From an uncultured Oscillospiraceae bacterium (GTDB taxonomy: Bacteria > Bacillota > Clostridia > Oscillospirales > Oscillospiraceae): DNA of 57,343 nt. Position numbers and translations under genes: made by a program. Shown piece after piece: positions 40,483-49,304 of this stretch. Below the pieces are notes generated by a model that did no database searches, was not told the origin of the DNA, and saw nothing but the letters and a program-made list of their open reading frames with translations. The first letter of the stretch is position 1. Each line of letters begins with the position of its first letter. The stretch is taken from NCBI GenBank assembly GCA_949935795.1, contig CATLFX010000013.1:1-57343 (forward strand), written 5' to 3'.

Positions 40483-41757
40483 TCATTCATTCTCAAGCTT
40501 ACCGGGGCCCAGCACGGCCTCCAGCTTTTCCCGGCTCAGCCCGCCCTGCCTCAGAATACGGTAGGGCGCAGCAGTCAAGTCCAAAATGGTGGACTCCACC
40601 CCCACATCACAGGGTCCGCCGTCCAACACCGCGTCGATCTTCCCGGCCAGCTGTCCCAGCACCTCCCCGGCGTTTTTCGGGCTGGGCTTTCCCGACAGGT
40701 TGGCGGAGGGACAGGCCAGCGGGTGGGTCAGCGCTTTAATGACCGCCAGCGTATCCGGGTGGTCGGGACAGCGCACCCCCTGGGTGTCACCCCCGGCGGT
40801 GACAACAGGGGGCAGTGTTTTGTTCCCCCATAAAATCATGGTCAGCGGCCCAGGCCAAAAGGCTTCCGCCAGCTTATATGCGTCCTCCGGGATGTCCCGG
40901 CACACCGTCTCCACCATGTCCATACCATCCACCAGCACGCTCAGCGGTTTGCTTTCCGGACGGCCTTTCGCCTCGTAGACGGCCTGAACGGCGGTCCCCA
41001 GGGTGGCGTCGGCGGCCAGCCCGTACACGGTCTCGGTGGGCACCGCCGCCAGACGGCCCATGCCCAGCAGTCCCGCCGCGAACATGGCCTGGCTGCCGGT
41101 GAGCAGGGCGGTGCCGGTGACGATGGCGGCCAGCTGGTCCGGGCTGTGGATGATCCAGTCCGCCCCGGCGTCCTTCAGCTCGTCCCGCTCCCGGAAGCCC
41201 CAGAGTACGCCGCACACTGTCAGCCCGCCGTTTTTGCCCGTGAGCACGTCCACCCCGCTGTCCCCCACAAACAGGGTGGCCTCGGGCTGAGCGCCAATCT
41301 GGCCCATCAGGGCATGGAGCAGCGTAGGGTCCGGTTTCAGCGGCGCGTCGGGCAGCGCCCCCTGGACGTAGTCAAACACACCGGGGAAATAGTGCTCCAC
41401 CACCGGACCGGCCAGGGCGTGGGCCTTGTTGGACAGCACCGCCAGACGCACCCCAGCCCCTTTCAGCGCGTCCAGCAGGGCGGCCACCCCGGGATAAGGG
41501 GCGGTCTTGTCCTCTTTGTGCTCGCCGTAGTAAGTGGAAAACTCCACCAGCGCCTGGGCCAGTTCCTCCTCCCCCAGCCCGTCGGGGGTAAACCGGGACA
41601 CCAAATTGGGGATGCCGTTGCCCACCATGTACTTGAACTGGTCCACCGTGTGGGTGGGCCAGCCGTGGGACTGGCAGACGTGGTTTCCCGCATCTGCCAG
41701 ATCGTCAATGGTATTCAAAAGGGTGCCGTCTAAATCAAAAATCACATGAGTATACAT
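40483..41757 (-). CDS. HAD phosphatase fused to a Sua5/YrdC threonylcarbamoyl-AMP synthase domain
   Basis: This 424-residue fusion has two parts. Residues 1-~212 are a Gph-like HAD phosphatase (IFDLDGTLLNT, VLSNKAHAL, LKPDP, FVGDSGVD). Residues ~213-424 are a Sua5/YciO/YrdC domain with AVPTETVYGLAADA, KGRPESKPLSVLV, WPGPLTMIL, CPSANLSGKPSP and VESTILDL, the TsaC activity that starts tRNA t6A synthesis. There is no stop between them, and the normal N-terminal lead of Sua5 is replaced by the end of the HAD domain. The ATG at 41757 has GGGAG eight bases upstream. The HAD part may be for damage control or phosphoglycolate removal. Confidence 0.9.
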   Translation of the reverse strand: MYTHVIFDLDGTLLNTIDDLADAGNHVCQSHGWPTHTVDQFKYMVGNGIPNLVSRFTPDGLGEEELAQALVEFSTYYGEHKEDKTAPYPGVAALLDALKGAGVRLAVLSNKAHALAGPVVEHYFPGVFDYVQGALPDAPLKPDPTLLHALMGQIGAQPEATLFVGDSGVDVLTGKNGGLTVCGVLWGFRERDELKDAGADWIIHSPDQLAAIVTGTALLTGSQAMFAAGLLGMGRLAAVPTETVYGLAADATLGTAVQAVYEAKGRPESKPLSVLVDGMDMVETVCRDIPEDAYKLAEAFWPGPLTMILWGNKTLPPVVTAGGDTQGVRCPDHPDTLAVIKALTHPLACPSANLSGKPSPKNAGEVLGQLAGKIDAVLDGGPCDVGVESTILDLTAAPYRILRQGGLSREKLEAVLGPGKLENE

Positions 41758-41785
41758 AATCCAAACTCCCATATACGAGCGTTTT

Positions 41786-42171
41786 CTTCCTTTTTTCTTT
41801 GAAAAGAAAAAAGGAAGCGAAAAAAGAAACTTTTAGACTACTTTTTCTCAGGCGTTCTCTCCGTCGCCAGGCGGAAAAAACAGGATTTCGCACTGTACCA
41901 TCAGCGAACTAAAGTTCTTTTTTCCTACTATTTCTTTCAGGAAAAAGACTGTTTCCCACGCATTCTGTCCGTCGCCGGGCGGAAATAAAGCAGGATTTCA
42001 CACTGTACCGTCAGCGAGCTAAAGTTCTTTTTGCCTACTTTTTCTTTCAAGAAAAAGTACTGTATCTCAGGCGTTCTCTACGTCGCCGGGCGAAAATGAA
42101 ACAGGGTTTTATACTGTACCGTCAGCGAGCTAAAGTTCTTTTTGCCTACTTTTTCTTTCAAGAAAAAGTAG
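41786..42171. repeat. tandem ~110-bp repeats plus hairpin elements between prfA and the HAD-Sua5 gene
   Basis: A minus-orientation hairpin (41786-41817) is followed by units starting near 41900, 42010 and 42121. Each unit holds TCAGCGA(A/G)CT, AAAGTTCTTTTTG and a CTTTTTCTTTCAAGAAAAAG-type hairpin, and GTCGCCGGGCG lies between. The last hairpin overlaps the prfA stop codon. The 400-bp gap contains no gene. Confidence 0.85.
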
Positions 42172-43225
42172 GGCCTTCGGCCAGCTGTTCCGCCTGGCGG
42201 GCGGTAGTGAGGGCATCGATGATCTCATCCAGGTCGCCGTCCATCACCGCGTCCAGCTTGTACAGCGTCAGCCCCACCCGGTGGTCGGTGAGCCGCCCCT
42301 GGGGAAAATTGTAGGTGCGGATGCGCTCGTTGCGCATACCCGAACCCACCTGACTGCGGCGGTTCTCGCCGTATTCGGACTGGATGCGCTCCTGCTCCCG
42401 GTCGTAGAGGATGGAGGCCAGCAGCCGCATGGCCTTCTCCCGATTTTGGAACTGGGAGCGCTCCTGCTGGCACTCCACCACCGTGCCCGTTGGCCTGTGG
42501 ATCAGCCGCACGGCGGAGGAGGTCTTGTTGATGTGCTGGCCACCCGCCCCGGAGGAGCGGAACACCTGCATCTCCACATCGGCGGGGTTGATTTCCACAT
42601 CCACCGTCTCCATCTCGGGCAGCACCGCCACCGTGACGGTGGAGGTGTGCACCCGCCCGCCGGACTCCGTTTCCGGCACCCGCTGGACCCGGTGAACGCC
42701 GCTCTCGAACTTCATCCGGGACCAGGCACCGTCCCCCTCGATGGTGAAGGAAATCTCCTTTACGCCGCCAAGCTCGGTCTCGTTGGCGGCGTTGACCTCC
42801 ACCCTCCAGCCCCGCTTTTCCGCGTACATGGTGTACATCCGGGTGAGGGAGTGGGCAAACAGGGCGGATTCCTCCCCCCCTACCCCGGCGCGTATCTCCA
42901 TGATCACGTTCTTACCGTCGTTGGGGTCTTTGGGCAAAAGCAAAATTTTGATTTCACGCTCCAACCGCTCGATGTCCTCCTTGGCCTGGGCCAGCTCTTG
43001 CTGGGCAAGTTCCTTCATCTCCGGGTCGGAAAGCAGTTCCTCCGCGTCCGCCAAATCGCTTTGCGCCTTACACAGCGCCCGGTAGGCGGCGACCAGCGGC
43101 TCCAGCTCCTTCTGCTCCCGGTTGAGACGGGACACCAGCTCGGGATCGCCGTAGGTCTCGTTGGCGGCCAGCCGGGCTTCCAACTCTTGATAGCGCAACT
43201 CTATATTTTTCAGATTTTCTGTCAT
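42158..43225 (-). CDS. prfA: peptide chain release factor 1
   Basis: This 355-residue protein reads UAA and UAG stop codons. The GGQ motif is [20 protein letters not shown], and flanking segments include [12 protein letters not shown] and [19 protein letters not shown]. The start [19 protein letters not shown] matches the family; AGGTGA lies five bases before it. An ATG six codons upstream is also possible. The final residues and stop lie inside a copy of the dispersed hairpin element, so the extreme C-terminus (EGPTFS) may be partly repeat-derived. Confidence 0.95.
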   Translation of the reverse strand: MTENLKNIELRYQELEARLAANETYGDPELVSRLNREQKELEPLVAAYRALCKAQSDLADAEELLSDPEMKELAQQELAQAKEDIERLEREIKILLLPKDPNDGKNVIMEIRAGVGGEESALFAHSLTRMYTMYAEKRGWRVEVNAANETELGGVKEISFTIEGDGAWSRMKFESGVHRVQRVPETESGGRVHTSTVTVAVLPEMETVDVEINPADVEMQVFRSSGAGGQHINKTSSAVRLIHRPTGTVVECQQERSQFQNREKAMRLLASILYDREQERIQSEYGENRRSQVGSGMRNERIRTYNFPQGRLTDHRVGLTLYKLDAVMDGDLDEIIDALTTARQAEQLAEGPTFS

Positions 43226-43243
43226 GGCTTCACCTATTTTCAT

Positions 43244-43933
43244 TTACCGGTCAAACAGGAAGGATTTCACCAGCGCCAGCGGCTCCCGGAAGAACATCTG
43301 CACCCTGGAGGGAGCGTGGCTCACCGGGGCGGGCAGGGTGGATACGTTGTCCAGCCGCCCCGTGGCCCGCTGCCACAGCATGAGGATGCGGGCCAGGTGG
43401 AAGTCGCTGGATACCAGCACGTAGCTGCATTTGTCGGGGAGAAGGATGGAGTCCCAAGGGCCCATCTGGCCGCACAGGGAATCCCATGTGTTTTGAATGT
43501 TCTGCTGCGTATTCCTGGACTTATCCTCCATCAGGATGGTGTTCCCGCTCACCCCGCGGGCGGTGAGGTAGTCGTACATGGCCTGGGCTTCGGACTGATG
43601 CTCGTCGTCCCCCTTGCCGCCGGTGACCACAATTTTGATGTCCGGATGCTCCTCCCAGTAGGCTAGAGCTGTCTCCAGCCGGTCCCGGAGCAGGATGGAC
43701 GGGCCGTCCTTTCGCACCTGACAGCCAAAAATGATCATGATCTCCGGCCCGCCGCCGTTTTCAGCGGTCCGGCCCCGGCTTCCCAGGGAGATGGCAATCT
43801 CCAGCGCCCCGAACAACACCAGGCCCAGCCCCAGCAGAATCAGCAGAGCGGCCAGCCAGTGCCGCTTTTTGTTCTGGGGGCTATTGCCCTTATAGTGCCG
43901 GTAGCTTTTCATACTATTGGTCGTACTGCTCAT
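43244..43933 (-). CDS. DUF218/YdcF-SanA-like membrane-anchored protein
   Basis: This 229-residue protein has one N-terminal transmembrane helix (LAALLILLGLGLVLFGALEIAI) and an outside DUF218 domain. The domain has MIIFGCQVRKDGPSILLRDRLETAL, IVVTGGKGDDEHQSEAQAM and VSSDFHLARILMLW. Relatives such as SanA and YdcF affect envelope permeability or bind nucleotide-like ligands. The start overlaps the ABC-F stop by four bases and the next gene is prfA, so it is part of an abcF-DUF218-prfA transcript. Confidence 0.87.
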   Translation of the reverse strand: MSSTTNSMKSYRHYKGNSPQNKKRHWLAALLILLGLGLVLFGALEIAISLGSRGRTAENGGGPEIMIIFGCQVRKDGPSILLRDRLETALAYWEEHPDIKIVVTGGKGDDEHQSEAQAMYDYLTARGVSGNTILMEDKSRNTQQNIQNTWDSLCGQMGPWDSILLPDKCSYVLVSSDFHLARILMLWQRATGRLDNVSTLPAPVSHAPSRVQMFFREPLALVKSFLFDR

Positions 43934-45840
43934 CCCCGGGCCTCCTCCAGCTCCGCCGCCAGCCGCTCCCACTCCGCGTACAGGTGGGCCAGCTCGTCCT
44001 CCACAGACTCCCGCTCCTTATACACGTCCTGGAGCTTGAGGTAATCGGACGCGGCGTCCTCCGCCTCCTGGGCCAGCTCGTCCAGCCGGACTTCCGCCTT
44101 TTCCACCGCCCGCTCGGCGGCGCGGACCTGCTTTTCCAGCTCCTTGGTGCCGCCGGGGCGTTTTTGCTTCAGCTTGTCCTCCTTGGGCTTTTCCGGCTCC
44201 ACAGGGGCGGACTTGGAATTTTTCAACTGCTCCTGCCGCTCCCGGAAGGCCCGGAACTCGCTGTAGGTGCCCCGGAAGTCGGTGATCTGTCCGTTCTCCA
44301 GCATCCAAACCCGGGTGGCAAATTTTTCGATGAAATAGCGGTCGTGGGAGACGAACAGCAGGTTGCCGCCGTATTCCTCCACGGCTTCCTCGATCCACTC
44401 CCGGGAGTCGATGTCCAGATGGTTGGTGGGCTCGTCCAAAATGAGGAGGTTGATCCGGCTGTCCATCAGCATACACAGCCGCAGACGGGACTGCTCCCCG
44501 CCGGACAGGGCGGACACCTCCTTGAACACGTCCTCTCCCCGGAACTTGAAGGAGGCCAGACGGTCCCGGGCCTCCTGGGTGGTGCAGTTCTGGGCGTAGA
44601 GCATGGTGTCCACCAGGTTCCGGTCTGGCCGGTCGAAATGGATGATCTGGGGCAGGTATCCGATGCGGATGGAGGGGCCCAGATAGATGGACCCGGAATC
44701 AGGCGCCTCCTCGCCCATGATGATCTTGATGAAGGTGGATTTGCCGGTCCCGTTGTCCCCCAACAGGGCGATGCGCTCCCCGCCGGTCACATCCAGGTTG
44801 ACGTGGTCGAACAGAGTGCGCTCTCCGAAGGATTTTTTCAGCTCCGTCACCACCATGGCCTCGTCGCCGTGGAACTCCCGCTCCCCGAACCGGGTGGCCA
44901 GCTTCTTTTCCTTGGTGGGCTTGTCGGTGGTGCGCATACGCTCAATGCGCCGTTCCATGTTGATGGCCCGGCGGTATTGCTTGTCGTTGCCCTTGAAGGC
45001 CCACAGGCGCATCTGCTCCGCCGCAGCCTCCAGTTGGGCGATCTTGGCCTGTTCCTTCTCGTATTGCTTCAGACGTTCCTGATAACGCCGCTCCTTCTCC
45101 TCCACATAAAAGGAGTAGTTGCCGGAGTACAGCTCCGCCTTGCCCTCCTGAATCTCCGCCACCCGCTTGACCACCTTGTCCAAAAACCAGCGGTCATGGG
45201 AAATGGCCAGGACCGTGCCCTTGAACCGCTCCAGATAGCCCTCCAGCCACTCGGTGGCGTTCAGGTCCAGGTGGTTGGTGGGCTCGTCCAACAAAAGGAT
45301 GTCGGTGTCCTCCAGGATGAGCCGGGCCAGATTGATGCGGGTCTTTTCCCCGCCGGACAGGGCGTCGAAGGGCCGGGAGCGCATATCCTGATTGATGCCC
45401 AGACCGTTGCACACCTTATTCAGTCTGGTCTCCGTGTCATAGCCGCCCCCCAGCTCAAAGGCGGCAGTGAGTTTGTCGTACCGGGCCATTACCTGGGGGT
45501 CGGCGTTCTCGCCCATCTGGGCGGCCAGGTCTGCCAGCTCCCGCTCCATGGCGTGAAGAGGGGCGAAGGCGGTATCCAGCACATCCCGCACAGTGTAACC
45601 CCCGGGATAGACCGGAATTTGGGAAATGAGCCCCAGTCGTTTGCCGGGGGCGATGGCAATGGTCCCCTCGTCGGGGCGGACCTGCCCGGTCATCATGCGG
45701 AAGATGGTGGTCTTGCCCGCGCCGTTGCGGCCCAGCAGGCCCACCCGCTCCCCTTCCTCAACCTGGAGGGAGAATCCGTCCAATATTCGTTTGCCGACCT
45801 CAAATTCCTTGACAAGGCCGGTCAGCTGTATGTCAATCAT
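43930..45840 (-). CDS. ABC-F family ATPase
   Basis: This 636-residue cytoplasmic protein has two ABC domains and no membrane segments. The first has GLLGRNGAGKTTIFRMM and LSGGEKTRINLARLI. The inter-domain linker (about residues 245-320, EKERRYQERLKQYEKEQAKI) is the P-site-tRNA-interaction type. The second has LLGDNGTGKSTFIKII and LSGGEQSRLRLCML. A long charged coiled coil follows (KELEKQVRAAERAVEKAEVR onward), as in Uup-like members. ABC-F proteins act on the ribosome; this one is most like housekeeping Uup/EttA-type factors rather than a resistance gene. Confidence 0.92.
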   Translation of the reverse strand: MIDIQLTGLVKEFEVGKRILDGFSLQVEEGERVGLLGRNGAGKTTIFRMMTGQVRPDEGTIAIAPGKRLGLISQIPVYPGGYTVRDVLDTAFAPLHAMERELADLAAQMGENADPQVMARYDKLTAAFELGGGYDTETRLNKVCNGLGINQDMRSRPFDALSGGEKTRINLARLILEDTDILLLDEPTNHLDLNATEWLEGYLERFKGTVLAISHDRWFLDKVVKRVAEIQEGKAELYSGNYSFYVEEKERRYQERLKQYEKEQAKIAQLEAAAEQMRLWAFKGNDKQYRRAINMERRIERMRTTDKPTKEKKLATRFGEREFHGDEAMVVTELKKSFGERTLFDHVNLDVTGGERIALLGDNGTGKSTFIKIIMGEEAPDSGSIYLGPSIRIGYLPQIIHFDRPDRNLVDTMLYAQNCTTQEARDRLASFKFRGEDVFKEVSALSGGEQSRLRLCMLMDSRINLLILDEPTNHLDIDSREWIEEAVEEYGGNLLFVSHDRYFIEKFATRVWMLENGQITDFRGTYSEFRAFRERQEQLKNSKSAPVEPEKPKEDKLKQKRPGGTKELEKQVRAAERAVEKAEVRLDELAQEAEDAASDYLKLQDVYKERESVEDELAHLYAEWERLAAELEEARG

Positions 45841-45867
45841 GGGTAAATGTTCTCCTTACGAAGGTTC

Positions 45868-46171
45868 CTTCCTTTTTTCTTTGAAAAGAAAAAAGGATGC
45901 GAAAAAAGAAACTTTTGACTCGTTTCCACTGTGTCTGACTACAAAAAGACTGCGTCGGCCATGTAAGCAGTTGGTAGCCTAGCACACGCTTTTCCGTATT
46001 CTGTGCCTTTCCGTCGGCGCTCTAAAGTTCTTCTTGGATACTTTTTCTTTCAAAAAAACTTCGGCAATACTGAGCAGTTCGTGGCCGGGCGCATGTTTTT
46101 CCATGTTCTGTACCTGTTCGTCAGCGATTTAAAGTTCTTTTTGGATACTTTTTCTTTCAAGAAAAAGTATC
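45868..46171. repeat. dispersed hairpin elements between murF and the ABC-F gene
   Basis: A minus-orientation hairpin (45871-45896) is followed by plus-orientation copies at 46011-46053 (right arm degraded) and 46111-46171. The last has a perfect hairpin (ATACTTTTTCTT and AAGAAAAAGTAT, 46146-46171) touching the murF stop codon. The 329-bp gap contains no gene. Confidence 0.8.
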
Positions 46172-47561
46172 ATCCCGGCACGTTGGACAGCAGGAAGTCC
46201 ACGATTTTCTCGAAGGCCATGGAGCGGGACGCTTTGACCAGAATGGTCACGCCCGCCCGCACCTCCCGGGACAGGGCGTTTTTCGCCGCGTCCAAAGTGG
46301 GATAATAATCGGACTGCTCCAGCCCCGCGGCCTTGGCCCCCTCGGCCATGAAGCGGGCCAGGTCGCCCACGGCGATGAGCCGGTCCGCCCCGGCCTGGGC
46401 GAAATAGCCCCCCACCGCCCGGTGGAACTGCTCCGAGCCGGGGCCCAGCTCCTTCATGTCCCCCACTACAGCCACCTTCCGACGCTTTTGGCCCGCGTCT
46501 CCCAGCACGGCGGCGGCGGCCCGCATGGATTGAGGGTTGGCGTTGTAGGCGTCGTTTAAAATCACGATATCGCCCTTACAGCGCAGGATATTCATCCTCA
46601 TCTTGGTGGGCAGGAAGGCCCCGATGCCCCGGACGATCTCGTCGGGGGCCATGCCTAGGGCCTCCCCCACGGCGGCGGCCATGAGGGTGGGATAGATCAT
46701 ATGACTGCCCAGGGCGGGAATATTGGCCTCGAACTGGCTCCGGGGGGTCTTGACCCGGCAGGACAGGTGGCCCGCGCCGTCGCTGCTCAGGTCGCAGGCG
46801 GTGTAATCCAGCCCCTGGCCGCTCCCCACAAACAACGTGCGCTGGGGGAGCTCTCCCCTGAGGGTGGCAAGCAGGGGGTCATCCCCGTTGAGAACCGCCA
46901 GGCCGTCCTTTTTCAGGTGGGGGAAGATCTCGCACTTGGCCTTAAAAATGTTCTCCCGGCTGCCCAGATTCTCAATGTGGGCGTCGCCGATGTTGGTAAT
47001 CAGGGCCATATCCGGCTCCACCAGCTTGCCCAGGTAGTCAATCTCCCCGGCGTGGTCCATGCCCATCTCCACCACGCACACCTCGTGCCGCTTTTCCAGC
47101 TTCAGCAGGGTAAGGGGCACGCCGATGTCATTGTTAAAGTTGCCCTCCGTCTTGTGGACGCAGAACTTGGCCCCCAGCACCGCCGCCGTCATGTCCTTTG
47201 TGGTGGTCTTGCCCACCGAACCGGTGATGGCGATGAAGGGGATGGGGAACAGCTGTTTATAGTACCGGGCCAGCTCCCACAGGGCGCGCTGGGTGGAGCG
47301 CACCTTGATGTAGAACTTGCCGGGCAGATAGCTCTCCCGCTCCCGGGCGGTGAGGCACCCCGCCGCCCCGGCCTCCAGGGCGGCGTTGATGAACGAGTGG
47401 CCGTCGAACCGCTCCCCCTCCAGGGGGATAAACAGGCAGCCCGGTTCGATGTTCCGGCTGTCGGTGCTCACCTGGACCGCCGCAGCCTCCAAATCGTCAA
47501 AGTCCCCCAGCAGGGTCCCGTTTACCGCCTCCAGCAGCTGTCTCAGTGTCAGTGCCTCCAT
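46170..47561 (-). CDS. murF: UDP-MurNAc-tripeptide--D-alanyl-D-alanine ligase
   Basis: This 463-residue Mur ligase attaches D-Ala-D-Ala to the UDP-MurNAc-tripeptide. Motifs are VSTDSRNIEPGCLFIPLEGERFDGH, the ATP loop AITGSVGKTTTKDM, TEGNFNNDIGVPLTLL, VVEMGMDHAGEIDYL and LNDAYNANPQSM. It follows the ligase gene ddl, which supplies its substrate, by about 165 bases. The start MEALTLRQLLEAV has AGGAG upstream. A dispersed hairpin touches its stop codon. Confidence 0.96.
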   Translation of the reverse strand: MEALTLRQLLEAVNGTLLGDFDDLEAAAVQVSTDSRNIEPGCLFIPLEGERFDGHSFINAALEAGAAGCLTARERESYLPGKFYIKVRSTQRALWELARYYKQLFPIPFIAITGSVGKTTTKDMTAAVLGAKFCVHKTEGNFNNDIGVPLTLLKLEKRHEVCVVEMGMDHAGEIDYLGKLVEPDMALITNIGDAHIENLGSRENIFKAKCEIFPHLKKDGLAVLNGDDPLLATLRGELPQRTLFVGSGQGLDYTACDLSSDGAGHLSCRVKTPRSQFEANIPALGSHMIYPTLMAAAVGEALGMAPDEIVRGIGAFLPTKMRMNILRCKGDIVILNDAYNANPQSMRAAAAVLGDAGQKRRKVAVVGDMKELGPGSEQFHRAVGGYFAQAGADRLIAVGDLARFMAEGAKAAGLEQSDYYPTLDAAKNALSREVRAGVTILVKASRSMAFEKIVDFLLSNVPG

Positions 47562-47725
47562 AATGATGGCGCTCCTCTCATTTTCCCAATTGCAACAGTG
47601 CATCCTTGTCACGCTCCGATTGGACGCACGGTCGGGTCGCTTTCCCTCCGTCTCGCTTCACAAACAGGATCGCGGCGCGATCTTTGGTTTGTAAAGCTCG
47701 CTGCGGTCCAAGCTCCCCTGTGCGT

Positions 47726-48772
47726 CTATCGTCGCGCTTCCCGTGCGTCCAAGGACGCCTCAATGATCCGCTCGCACAGCTCGCCGTAGCCGATACCCAC
47801 CGCCGCCGCCTCCTGGGGCAGAAGGCTGGTGGGGGTCATGCCGGGCAGGGTGTTGATCTCCAAAAACCAGGGGGTGCCGTCCTCAGTGACAATGAAGTCC
47901 GCCCGGGAGTACACCGACAGACCCAAAGCGTGAAATACCGTCAGCGCCGCCTCGCCCAGTCGGGCCTCCCAATCCGCCGGAATGGGAGCGGGGCAGATTT
48001 CCTCCGCCGCGCCGGGCTGGTATTTGTTCTCGTAGTCGTAAAAGCCGGTCTTGGGGATGATCTCGATGGAGGGCAGGGCCCGGTCCTCCAAAATGCCCAC
48101 CTGGATCTCCCGCCCGGCTATGTACTGCTCCACCACGCACACGCCGCCGAAGTCCAGGCACTGGGCGAGGGCGGCGGACAGGGCCTGACGGTCGTGGACG
48201 ATGGACACGCCGATGGAGGAGCCGGAGGCGGAGGGCTTCACCACGCAGGGCAGCTCCAGCCGCTGGGTCAGGGCGGGGATATCGGCCGCGGTATACCGCA
48301 CCAGCTCCCACTTTGGAGTGCGCACCCCCAGAGGGGCCGCCAGCCGCTTGGTCAGGTCCTTATCCATGGCGATGGCGCTGCCCAGATAACCCGCCCCGGT
48401 GTAGGGGATGCCCATGAGGTCGAAGGCGGCCTGAACCCGGCCGTCCTCGCCGCAGGCGCCGTGGAGGCCCAAAAACACCACGTCCGCCATGCAGCACGCC
48501 TCCAGCACACCGGGGCCGAACTGGCTTTCTCCGCCGGCCGCCCGGGACGCCTTCACAGCTTCCAGATCCGGGGCCTGACGGCCGATCTTCGTCAGCTCCT
48601 CCGGGATGGGGGCGGAAAACAGGGCCTGGGGGTCCCCCTCCGTCCCCAAATACATATCGATCAGCGCGGCCTCATGCCCCCGCTCCCGCAGGGCGGCGCA
48701 CACCTTGCAGCCGCTGGACAGGGATACGTTCCGTTCCGGGCTGAGCCCGCCGGCCAAAACAACAATTTTCAT
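47726..48772 (-). CDS. ddl: D-alanine--D-alanine ligase
   Basis: This 348-residue ATP-grasp enzyme makes D-Ala-D-Ala for peptidoglycan. Motifs are VVLAGGLSPERNVSLSSG, FLGLHGACGEDGRVQ, CVVKPSASGSSIGVS and FLEINTLPGMTPTSLLPQE. The omega-loop FYDYENKY has Lys-Tyr, the pattern of D-Ala-D-Ala rather than vancomycin-type D-Ala-D-Lac enzymes. AAGGAG lies eight bases before the ATG. It leads a ddl-murF transcript from the promoter at 48828-48856. Confidence 0.96.
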   Translation of the reverse strand: MKIVVLAGGLSPERNVSLSSGCKVCAALRERGHEAALIDMYLGTEGDPQALFSAPIPEELTKIGRQAPDLEAVKASRAAGGESQFGPGVLEACCMADVVFLGLHGACGEDGRVQAAFDLMGIPYTGAGYLGSAIAMDKDLTKRLAAPLGVRTPKWELVRYTAADIPALTQRLELPCVVKPSASGSSIGVSIVHDRQALSAALAQCLDFGGVCVVEQYIAGREIQVGILEDRALPSIEIIPKTGFYDYENKYQPGAAEEICPAPIPADWEARLGEAALTVFHALGLSVYSRADFIVTEDGTPWFLEINTLPGMTPTSLLPQEAAAVGIGYGELCERIIEASLDAREARR

Positions 48773-48827
48773 GGTGATAGCTCCTTACCGTCTGCCTATT
48801 CTACTCCTATTTTATGCTTGAATGTAA

Positions 48828-48856
48828 ATTATACCACAACGAAACAGAAGAAACAA
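48828..48856 (-). promoter_or_regulatory. ddl-murF promoter
   Basis: On the minus strand TTGTTT (48851-48856), 17 bp, TATAAT (48828-48833), about 55 bases before the ddl start codon. Confidence 0.75.
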
Positions 48857-48873
48857 GAGGCAACAGGCAGGAC

Positions 48874-48904
48874 AAAAGCCCCCGCTCCCCGCAGGGGCCT
48901 TTTG
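48874..48904 (-). terminator. rho-independent terminator after the DUF4363 gene
   Basis: On the minus strand AAAAGGCCCC and GGGGGCTTTT pair around an ~11-base loop, with the T-run ending the right arm. It lies 14 bases beyond the DUF4363 stop. Confidence 0.7.
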
Positions 48905-48917
48905 GAAGCGCTCTTTC

Positions 48918-49304
48918 TCATAGTATATTCGTCAGTGTGGGAAGCTCCGCCTCCACCAGCAACCCCAACTGAGTGAGCAGCCGGGCGTTGGAGGCGGCGT
49001 ATTCGGCGGGCTGTTTCTCCGCCCCCTCCAGGAAGGCGAGCGTCTCGTCCAGCGAGATGAGGACGGCGTCGATGTCCTCGTGGCGCAGGGTAACGTGCAG
49101 GTAACCCTCATGCTTCATCCAGAGGTCCTTGACCTCCCGGGTGAGCCGGGCCGCTCCCTCCCAGTCCTCCTGACCGGCCATCTCCTGGGCTTTGGAAAGC
49201 CGTCCGGCCAGCTCTTCTGTAAAATCGTTCAGATGCCAGACGTGAAGCCCGGACAACACCGCCAGCAAAAGGACCAGCGCGGCGGAGATATAAAGCCGTC
49301 TCAT
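48918..49304 (-). CDS. DUF4363 family protein
   Basis: This 128-residue protein has an N-terminal anchor or signal (RRLYISAALVLLLAVLSGLHVW) and an all-helical outside region with DWEGAARLTREVKDLWMKHEGYLHVTLRHEDID. DUF4363 proteins are small Clostridia and Bacilli proteins often paired with DUF421 genes. The start overlaps the DUF421 stop by four bases, so the two are co-translated. Function unknown. Confidence 0.85.
   Translation of the reverse strand: MRRLYISAALVLLLAVLSGLHVWHLNDFTEELAGRLSKAQEMAGQEDWEGAARLTREVKDLWMKHEGYLHVTLRHEDIDAVLISLDETLAFLEGAEKQPAEYAASNARLLTQLGLLVEAELPTLTNIL

Noticed and set aside
42096-42314. Short frames encoding [14 protein letters not shown]-like peptides at several hairpin elements
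   Set aside because: They recur because the dispersed repeat recurs; no ribosome site fits, and they run into antisense of real genes.
43930-45840. ABC-F protein as an antibiotic-resistance determinant
   Set aside because: The long C-terminal coiled coil and unremarkable linker fit housekeeping Uup/EttA-like members better than resistance types. No leader ORF was seen upstream.
47726-48772. Ddl as a vancomycin-type D-Ala-D-Lac ligase
   Set aside because: The omega-loop has Lys-Tyr as in D-Ala-D-Ala ligases, and no vanH or vanX gene is adjacent.
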